Below, piece after piece: positions 31,349 to 36,157 of a DNA stretch of 36,157 bases. Location of the stretch: the NCBI GenBank assembly GCA_902495525.1, contig CABUXL010000017.1:1-36157 (forward strand). Direction: 5' to 3'. Source of the DNA: an uncultured Collinsella sp. GTDB lineage: Bacteria; Actinomycetota; Coriobacteriia; Coriobacteriales; Coriobacteriaceae. The position numbers and the translations under genes were made by a program. Below the pieces are notes generated by a model, which worked only from the letters and a program-made list of their open reading frames with translations, was not told the origin of the DNA and made no database searches. The first letter of the stretch is position 1; every line of letters begins with the position of its first letter.

Positions 31349-32377
31349 ATGGCCAACAAAGTCACCCTCAAGCAGATCGCCCAGGAGGTGGGGCTTTCCC
31401 CCTCGTCGGTCTCGCTTGTGCTCAATAATCGGCCCTGTCGCATCTCGGAAGAAAACCGCAAGCTCATCAAAGAGGTCGCGGCGCGCAACCACTATGTTCC
31501 CAACCAGATCGCGCGCAGCCTGGTCATGCGCGAGTCGCGCACCCTGGGCCTTATCGTCCCTAACATCGAGAGCCGCTTTTTTGCCTCGCTCGCCGGTAGC
31601 CTGGAAAAGCGCTGCCGCGAGGACGGCTATGCGCTCTTCATTACCAGCTCGGGCGGAAGCGCCGATGACGATCTGGAGCTGCTGCGCCAGCTGGTGACGC
31701 GCGGCGTTGATGGCGTCTTCCTGGTCGTAGGCGACGAGTTCTCCGACGACCGCGCCCTGCGCGAAGAAGTCAGCCATCTGCCTATCCCTGCCGTGATGGT
31801 CGACCGTGCCATTGAGGGGCTCGAGTGCGACAAGGTGATGTTCGACCACGAGATGGGTGGCTACATGGCCACTCGCTATCTGATCGAGCAGGGCCACCGT
31901 CGCATTGCCTGCTTGGTTAACGCGCGCCGTTCCAATACGGGGCGTAAGCGACTTGCCGGCTATGAGCGCGCGCTGCGCGAGGTTGGCCTGCCTATCGACG
32001 CACGTTTGGAGTTTGAGAGCGAGTACTACATTCCGAGTGCCTATGAGGCCTCGGAGGCGGTGCTCGCAACTGATGCCACCGCTGTGTTCGCAAGTTCGGA
32101 TAACATCGCCCTCGGTCTGCTCAAGCGCTTGCACGAGATGGGGAAGAGCATCCCGGGCGATATCTCGGTGGTGAGCTATGACAACTCGGCGGCCGACGTT
32201 CTCTTTGAGCCGGCGCTGACCGCGATTGAGCAGGATCCTGGTGTCCTTGCGGAGCATGCTTTTGGCTGCATGTCCAAGCGTCTTGCCGGTAGGGGCGGCA
32301 GGCGTGCCGAAGAGGTCGTCCTGGAGCCGGCGCTTATCGTTAAGGGCAGCGTGCTCGAGCTTACCGAATGTAGCTAA
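31349..32377 (+). CDS. LacI family transcriptional regulator
   Basis: A 342-residue repressor-type protein. The N-terminal helix-turn-helix (residues about 5-25) is VTLKQIAQEVGLSPSSVSLVLN, with the minor-groove hinge helix near NQIARSLVMRESRTLGLIVP. The rest is a periplasmic-binding-like sugar domain (GYERALREVGLPI, FASSDNIALGLL, DISVVSYDN). GGAAGGAG precedes the ATG, and TATACT at 31308-31313 is a likely -10. The effector and targets are not evident: it neighbours murB and a gene of unknown function. A role in the alpha-glucan genes is possible but unsupported here. Confidence 0.92.
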   Translation: MANKVTLKQIAQEVGLSPSSVSLVLNNRPCRISEENRKLIKEVAARNHYVPNQIARSLVMRESRTLGLIVPNIESRFFASLAGSLEKRCREDGYALFITSSGGSADDDLELLRQLVTRGVDGVFLVVGDEFSDDRALREEVSHLPIPAVMVDRAIEGLECDKVMFDHEMGGYMATRYLIEQGHRRIACLVNARRSNTGRKRLAGYERALREVGLPIDARLEFESEYYIPSAYEASEAVLATDATAVFASSDNIALGLLKRLHEMGKSIPGDISVVSYDNSAADVLFEPALTAIEQDPGVLAEHAFGCMSKRLAGRGGRRAEEVVLEPALIVKGSVLELTECS

Positions 32378-32431
32378 GCGTACTTGTTTGTTTGCATAGA
32401 TTGCATGCGGAGTGTCCGCTATTTGCCGGCG

Positions 32432-32504
32432 GGGCCGGGGTGCCTGCCTTGTTTTGAAAAGTGGGCTCCGCGAACTTCTCAAAACAAGGCAGGCACCCCG
32501 GCCC
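32432..32504. repeat. Perfect 26-bp inverted repeat after the LacI gene
   Basis: The arms at 32432-32457 and 32479-32504 are fully complementary (left arm begins GGGCCGGGGTGCCTGCCTTG). The 21-base spacer contains AAGT...ACTT, which extends the stem after one mismatch, and a GGGCTCCGCGA loop. No T-run. It could be a terminator-like or cruciform element. Confidence 0.8.
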
Positions 32505-32625
32505 TCGTCCGTAAACTCTTCCGCTGGGCGAGCCATAGACGCCGCGTACCGATACGGTAAAGTGGCGGCTTGAAATTGGTGCTATATTCAGCTTGAGTTG
32601 TTTAATGCTAGTACGGGAGGGTGAT

Positions 32626-33114
32626 ATGGGGCTGTTCAAGAAGAAAAACCCGCAGGATGCCTTTGATCCCGATGTGTTTACCATCACGGATACGATTTTG
32701 GACCCACCGCGGTTTACGTTTTTGCCGGCTATCTACCAGGATGCCACGCGCCGCAAGTGGGCCGTGCATCAGCGCGGCGGCGAGCCGAAGATTTTTGACT
32801 ATGCGGATGTGCTGCAGTGCGAAGTGGCCGAAGCGGGCGATCCAGAGGCCGAGGAAGCGGTCTCAAAACAGGAATTTGCCCAGCGTATCCTGGCAAATCC
32901 CGCTAAGGCGGCAAAAATGAACGCTGCCAAGCGTAATATGTGTCTTGGTATGGGCGTTGTTGTGGCGGTTCAGACGGGAAAAGACGAGGTTTCCAAATTA
33001 GAGATTCCCGTTATGACCGACGAAGTCAAACGCGATTCAAGTCTATATAAGTCGTATCGGAATGTCGCCGAGAAGATTAAGGCCGAATTTGATGCCATGG
33101 GAGGGCTGGCCTAA
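32626..33114 (+). CDS. Hypothetical protein
   Basis: I do not recognise this 162-residue protein. The ATG at 32626 has GGGAGGGTG just upstream. It has no signal peptide or membrane segment. It starts with a basic MGLFKKKNPQDAF, then a likely beta-rich segment (FTFLPAIYQDATRRKWAV, EPKIFDYADVLQCEVAE) followed by a charged helix and KLEIPVMTDEVKRDSSLYKSY. The middle looks like a small PH/SHOCT-type or DUF4428-like beta domain reading a signal, but that is a guess. It is followed 38 bases later by the first of two GntR regulators. No function is assigned. Confidence 0.75.
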   Translation: MGLFKKKNPQDAFDPDVFTITDTILDPPRFTFLPAIYQDATRRKWAVHQRGGEPKIFDYADVLQCEVAEAGDPEAEEAVSKQEFAQRILANPAKAAKMNAAKRNMCLGMGVVVAVQTGKDEVSKLEIPVMTDEVKRDSSLYKSYRNVAEKIKAEFDAMGGLA

Positions 33115-33152
33115 TTTTGGCGGCATACGTTTCTGAATGAGGAGTCTGTGCA

Positions 33153-33920
33153 ATGGCAGGCGAATCTTATGCAATTCCCCCCAAAGATCGTGCTGTTGAG
33201 GGAATTCTTTGGTATATCCAGCACTATCAGCTCGGCGGCGGCGATCGTCTGCCGGCCGAGCGCGTGCTGTGTGAAGAGATTGGCGTTTCGCGTACGGCGT
33301 TGCGCGCCGGTATTATGCGGCTCATTTCGTGCGGAACGCTCGAAAGCCGCCGCGGATCGGGTACGTATGTGTGTCCTCCCAAACCGCTCAATATCTTCCA
33401 GGAGACGTATAACTTTTCCGATGCCGTGCGGACTGCAGGCTTGCACCCCTCTTCTCGCTTGGTTTCCACCGAGACTCTCGAGGCGGATGAGACACTTGCC
33501 GACAAGCTTGGGGTTGCCGTAGACGCTCCTTTGCTTCGCATGCAGCGCGTTCGACTTATTGAGGGCGAGCCGGCATCAATCGAGACGGCTCACGTTAACC
33601 TGTCCCTGTGTCCATCGCTTCCCAATCACGACTATACGCAAGAAAGCCTGTACGATGTTTTGCTTCAAGAAGGCGGCGTGCGCGTGGAGCATGGGTGTGA
33701 ACATGTTTCGATTTCGCGCCTGAATGCCGAAGAGGCCGAACTGCTTCAGCAGGACGAGGGGACGCCTGTTTTCTATCAGAGCTCGATTGAGTTCGATAAG
33801 GACATGCGTTTTGTGGAGCATTGTAAATCGGTGATTTTGCCTACAAAGTTCCGCTTTGCCGACAACGGTGAAAAGAACGGCATGAGGAGCGTGGCAGGTG
33901 AACAATGGCTGAAACAGTAG
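33153..33920 (+). CDS. GntR family regulator with UTRA domain (first of an overlapping pair)
   Basis: A 255-residue regulator. The winged helix (residues about 10-75) includes LPAERVLCEEIGVSRTALRAGIMRL and the wing ESRRGSGTYV. The UTRA domain follows from about residue 95 (LLRMQRVRLIEGEPASIETAHVN). GAGGAG upstream supports the ATG. Its last 16 bases overlap the start of a second GntR gene in another frame, so the two are co-translated. Together they precede two SIS-domain genes and are likely to control them. A mixed dimer is possible but not shown by the sequence. Confidence 0.9.
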   Translation: MAGESYAIPPKDRAVEGILWYIQHYQLGGGDRLPAERVLCEEIGVSRTALRAGIMRLISCGTLESRRGSGTYVCPPKPLNIFQETYNFSDAVRTAGLHPSSRLVSTETLEADETLADKLGVAVDAPLLRMQRVRLIEGEPASIETAHVNLSLCPSLPNHDYTQESLYDVLLQEGGVRVEHGCEHVSISRLNAEEAELLQQDEGTPVFYQSSIEFDKDMRFVEHCKSVILPTKFRFADNGEKNGMRSVAGEQWLKQ

Positions 33921-34618
33921 ATGCCACCCCGGTTTATATACGCATTCGACGTCGCATTGAAGAGCGTATCGAGCGCGGAATATACCCTACGGGTTCGATG
34001 ATTCCGTCCGAAAATGAGCTTGCCGAGGAGTTTGGCACGACACGCCTGACTATCCGGAGTGCCGTGGACGAGCTAGTTCGTCGCGGCCAGATTCGCCGTG
34101 TCCGCGGAAAGGGTGCCTTCGTGGCACAGAAGGTGCCCGTTACGTTTGAGCGTACGGGCGGCTTCCGTGAATCGGTTCGCGCCTCGGGCGGCGAACCGTC
34201 CGTCCGCATTCTGGCGCGCTCCAAGCGTTATGCGGGGCCATACTACGCTGACCTATTTGGTATTGCCGAGGACGACCTGCTCTATTCCATTCGACGTTTG
34301 AACTGCATTAACGGCGATCCCGTATCGATTGAGATGGCGCTGATTCCCTGCCTGCTGTTCCCAACAATCGAAGAGATCGACGTGTCGGTTTTCAGTTTGT
34401 ACGAGACCTATGAGATGCTGGGCCGAAAGCCGGTCATGGCACAGGAAAAGCTCGATATCGAAGCGCTGGGCGCGCGAGATGCCGGTCTGCTTGGACTGGA
34501 GCAGGGCGATCTTGCCTTGACGCTGGAGTGCGTGAGCTTCGATGCAAGCGGGCAGGCAATCGAATACGTCAAGTCGTTTAACCGCGGTGATGCGGGTGGA
34601 TATACCTATACGTACTAG
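33905..34618 (+). CDS. GntR family regulator with UTRA domain (second of an overlapping pair)
   Basis: A 237-residue paralogue. The winged helix shows IPSENELAEEFGTTRLTIRSAVDELVRRG and the wing VRGKGAFVA. The UTRA domain has LLYSIRRLNCINGDPVSIEMALIPC and ends in IEYVKSFNRGDAGGYTYTY. The start lies inside the end of the preceding regulator. The next gene is a SIS protein after 193 bases that carry a palindrome of the kind bound by UTRA-type GntR proteins. The two regulators are clearly diverged from each other, so this is not a recent tandem duplication. Confidence 0.9.
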   Translation: MAETVDATPVYIRIRRRIEERIERGIYPTGSMIPSENELAEEFGTTRLTIRSAVDELVRRGQIRRVRGKGAFVAQKVPVTFERTGGFRESVRASGGEPSVRILARSKRYAGPYYADLFGIAEDDLLYSIRRLNCINGDPVSIEMALIPCLLFPTIEEIDVSVFSLYETYEMLGRKPVMAQEKLDIEALGARDAGLLGLEQGDLALTLECVSFDASGQAIEYVKSFNRGDAGGYTYTY

Positions 34619-34771
34619 CTGGTGTTTTGTGAATAACGGCTGGGAAGCTAACCAGTTTTGATCGTTGGGTCAGCCGTATATACAACCTTACATGGCTCAA
34701 AATCGACCGTTCGCCGATGGGGATAAATTAATCGACAAAGAGGTATCAAAAAGACGTAACCTGTAACTGTG

Positions 34772-34790
34772 ATTGGTATCAAATACTAAT
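34772..34790 (+). promoter_or_regulatory. Candidate GntR operator before the SIS operon
   Basis: ATTGGTATCAAATACTAAT contains TTGGTAT and ATACTAA, inverted around CAA with one mismatch, similar in form to sites of UTRA-type GntR regulators. A half copy, GGTATCAAA, lies at 34742-34750. Both are within 70 bases of the SIS gene start at 34812. Confidence 0.5.
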
Positions 34791-34811
34791 GATTTGTTAC
34801 GAGGTGAGACG

Positions 34812-35927
34812 ATGAAAATGCTCGATTACGTTCAACTCGCCCACGTGCGTATGGGTGAGAACCTTGAGCGTTCGTCTGAGCTTGTATGCCAGCTCGTAGA
34901 TATTTTCCAGTCTGGTTCCTTTAGCGCACTGCGCATCGTTGCTTCGGGTTCGTCGCGCCATGCCACCGATTGCGCCCGCGATTACCTGCAGGATGCGCTG
35001 CAGATGCAGGTGTCCGTTGTGACGCCCGAGGCCTTCGTCGATTTTGAGCACACCTATCCGCAGCATGTGCTCAACATCGCCGTCTCTCAGAGCGGCTACT
35101 CGACCAACACGATCGCGGCGCTCGATTACATGCGCGCTCACGATATGCCTGCAGTTGCGCTCACGGCAAACGTCGAAGCGCCTATTAAGGAACACGCTGA
35201 TATCGTTCTCGACTACGGCGTGGGCGTCGAGTCGGTGGACTTTGTGACTCTGGGCGTCGAGGTTCTCGTTGAGTACCTGGTGCTCTTTGGTATTTACGGC
35301 GGTCAAGCGCGCGGAACGATTGACGCCGAGGGCGTTGCCCAGCGTCTTGACGACCTGCGCGAGGCTATCCAGGGCAATGCCGTGATGTGCAAGACCGCCG
35401 AGGCATATGTCCAAGACCACATGCTCGAGCTTTCTGAGCACATGCCCGCCATGGTCGTCGGCAACGGCCCCAACTATGGCGTTGCCGAAGAGGCGGCCCT
35501 CAAGCTGAACGAGACCATCAAGATTCCTGCCATGCATCACGAGGGCGAGGAGTTCGTTCACGGTCCCGAGATGCAGATAACCCCAGGCTACCTGGTGTTT
35601 ATCGTCGACGATCCACAAGGGTCGGAGCGTCTTGCGAATATCGCCGATGCGCTATCGAACGTTACGACAAAAACGGTGCTGCTCACGGCCCATCCCAGGG
35701 GTAGGGCTCACGAGGTTGCGGTGCCTCAGGTGGCTCCGCTGCTCAGCGCGATTCCCAATCTTGTGTTCTTCCAGACGATTGCGGCAATGATCGCCGAGCG
35801 TCTGAAGTCATGGGACGTGCACCCGTATCTCGATGCCGTCTCCAAGCAAATGGAGGTCAAGGCAGAGGGCTACGAAGAGTCAGTCAATGCGCTTAAAGCC
35901 AAAGCGGCTGAGTGTTACGGAATGTAA
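34812..35927 (+). CDS. SIS-domain protein, FrlB/GfrF-like sugar-amine-6-phosphate deglycase or isomerase
   Basis: A 371-residue protein with two sugar-isomerase (SIS) domains. The first has RIVASGSSRHATDCARDYL and AVSQSGYSTNTIAALDYMR. The second has MVVGNGPNYGVAEEAALKLNETIKIPA, then the EGEEFVHGPE segment also seen in GlmS isomerase and fructoselysine-6-phosphate deglycase. It lacks the glutaminase domain of GlmS, so it is not the glucosamine synthase. The ATG at 34812 follows GAGGTGA; an in-frame TTG at 34773 lies inside the candidate operator. A second SIS gene follows. Paired SIS deglycases beside a UTRA-type GntR gene fit Amadori-product use, e.g. fructoselysine or glucoselysine, but the substrate is inferred. 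Confidence 0.85.
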   Translation: MKMLDYVQLAHVRMGENLERSSELVCQLVDIFQSGSFSALRIVASGSSRHATDCARDYLQDALQMQVSVVTPEAFVDFEHTYPQHVLNIAVSQSGYSTNTIAALDYMRAHDMPAVALTANVEAPIKEHADIVLDYGVGVESVDFVTLGVEVLVEYLVLFGIYGGQARGTIDAEGVAQRLDDLREAIQGNAVMCKTAEAYVQDHMLELSEHMPAMVVGNGPNYGVAEEAALKLNETIKIPAMHHEGEEFVHGPEMQITPGYLVFIVDDPQGSERLANIADALSNVTTKTVLLTAHPRGRAHEVAVPQVAPLLSAIPNLVFFQTIAAMIAERLKSWDVHPYLDAVSKQMEVKAEGYEESVNALKAKAAECYGM

Positions 35928-35987
35928 GCGGGCTTTGATGCCCGTTGGCATGGGGGATGTGGAGACAACCCCAGAAAGGAGAGACAA

Positions 35988-36157
35988 ATGAAGGAAACCG
36001 AGAAGATCGAGATCATGCATTTCGACCAGGAGGGCTACCTCGAGGACGGCAAGGCGCTCTACGAGACCGGCAAGAAGATGACCGCGCTCGCCGACAAGGT
36101 CGCCGACGAGGGCTACGACGCCGTGTTCCTGATGGGCGTCGGCGGCACCTGGGACGA
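35988..36157 (+). CDS. SIS-domain protein, N-terminal part only (cut by window end)
   Basis: The open frame begins with ATG at 35988 behind AAAGGAG and continues to the window end without a stop. It encodes MKETEKIEIMHFDQEGYLED and then reaches FLMGVGGTWDE, the start of a SIS phosphosugar-binding loop. It lies 60 bases after the previous SIS gene, in the same operon. Third positions are almost all G or C, more so than in the upstream SIS gene, hinting at strong expression. The full length and any further operon genes are outside the window. Confidence 0.8.
   Translation, partial: MKETEKIEIMHFDQEGYLEDGKALYETGKKMTALADKVADEGYDAVFLMGVGGTWD

Noticed and set aside
33905..34618. Recent tandem duplication of the two GntR genes
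   Set aside because: The proteins share only the general GntR/UTRA framework; the recognition helices and UTRA segments differ widely, so they are old paralogues or separately acquired.

Overview
The window looks like a chromosomal segment of a high-GC Gram-positive gut bacterium of the class Coriobacteriia, most likely Collinsella or a close relative. This is an inference. It rests on the GC-rich codon use, a TsaB-RimI-TsaD triple fusion, Tat/lipoprotein-type signal peptides, absence of an outer-membrane gene set, and the mix of maltodextrin, PTS and Amadori-type sugar genes. No taxonomic search was possible.

Layout. (1) Positions 1-369 hold the end of an rRNA operon: the 23S tail, 5S and a strong terminator. 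(2) Positions 420-7302 are one tightly packed plus-strand housekeeping operon: acpS, nnr, alr, a family-4 uracil-DNA glycosylase, tsaE and the tsaB-rimI-tsaD fusion. (3) Positions 7303-9795 hold cstA behind a long leader with a promoter, an Ile/Val-rich 14-codon leader peptide and an intrinsic terminator, which together look like an attenuator. (4) Positions 9901-12072 encode a 723-residue protein with a JetD/Topo VI-like TOPRIM domain after a long low-complexity region. It is followed by nested palindromes and tRNA-Gln. (5) Minus-strand genes at 12609-14678 encode a peptidoglycan-binding protein and a polyprenyl diphosphate synthase.

(6) Positions 14792-28501 form an alpha-glucan district. 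It contains a PTS EIICB fused to a HAD phosphatase with a divergent GntR/UTRA regulator, a complete carbohydrate ABC transporter (binding lipoprotein, two permeases, ATPase), glgP, malQ and galE. A 12-bp palindrome close to TTGTTTAAACAA lies at the promoters of the PTS gene, the GntR gene, the binding-protein gene and malQ. This suggests one local regulon: sugar imported by PTS is phosphorylated and may be dephosphorylated by the fused HAD domain, while the ABC system imports malto-oligosaccharides whole. MalQ and GlgP would then remodel and phosphorolyse the glucans. Three 58-bp palindromes at exact 80-bp spacing separate the ABC operon from the convergent glgP.

(7) Positions 28769-31165 carry a Tat-type coiled-coil/NlpC-P60-like cell-wall hydrolase and murB, separated by a perfect 31-bp inverted-repeat element. 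(8) Positions 31349-36157 carry a LacI-type regulator, a small unknown protein, two overlapping GntR/UTRA regulators, and two SIS-domain sugar-phosphate proteins (the second cut by the window end). The last part resembles a fructoselysine/glucoselysine-type deglycase locus.

The items I rate most likely to be new are the cstA leader-peptide attenuator, the EIICB-HAD fusion with its shared operator, the orphan JetD-like TOPRIM protein, the covarying palindromic 3'-end repeat family and the 80-bp-periodic palindrome array.
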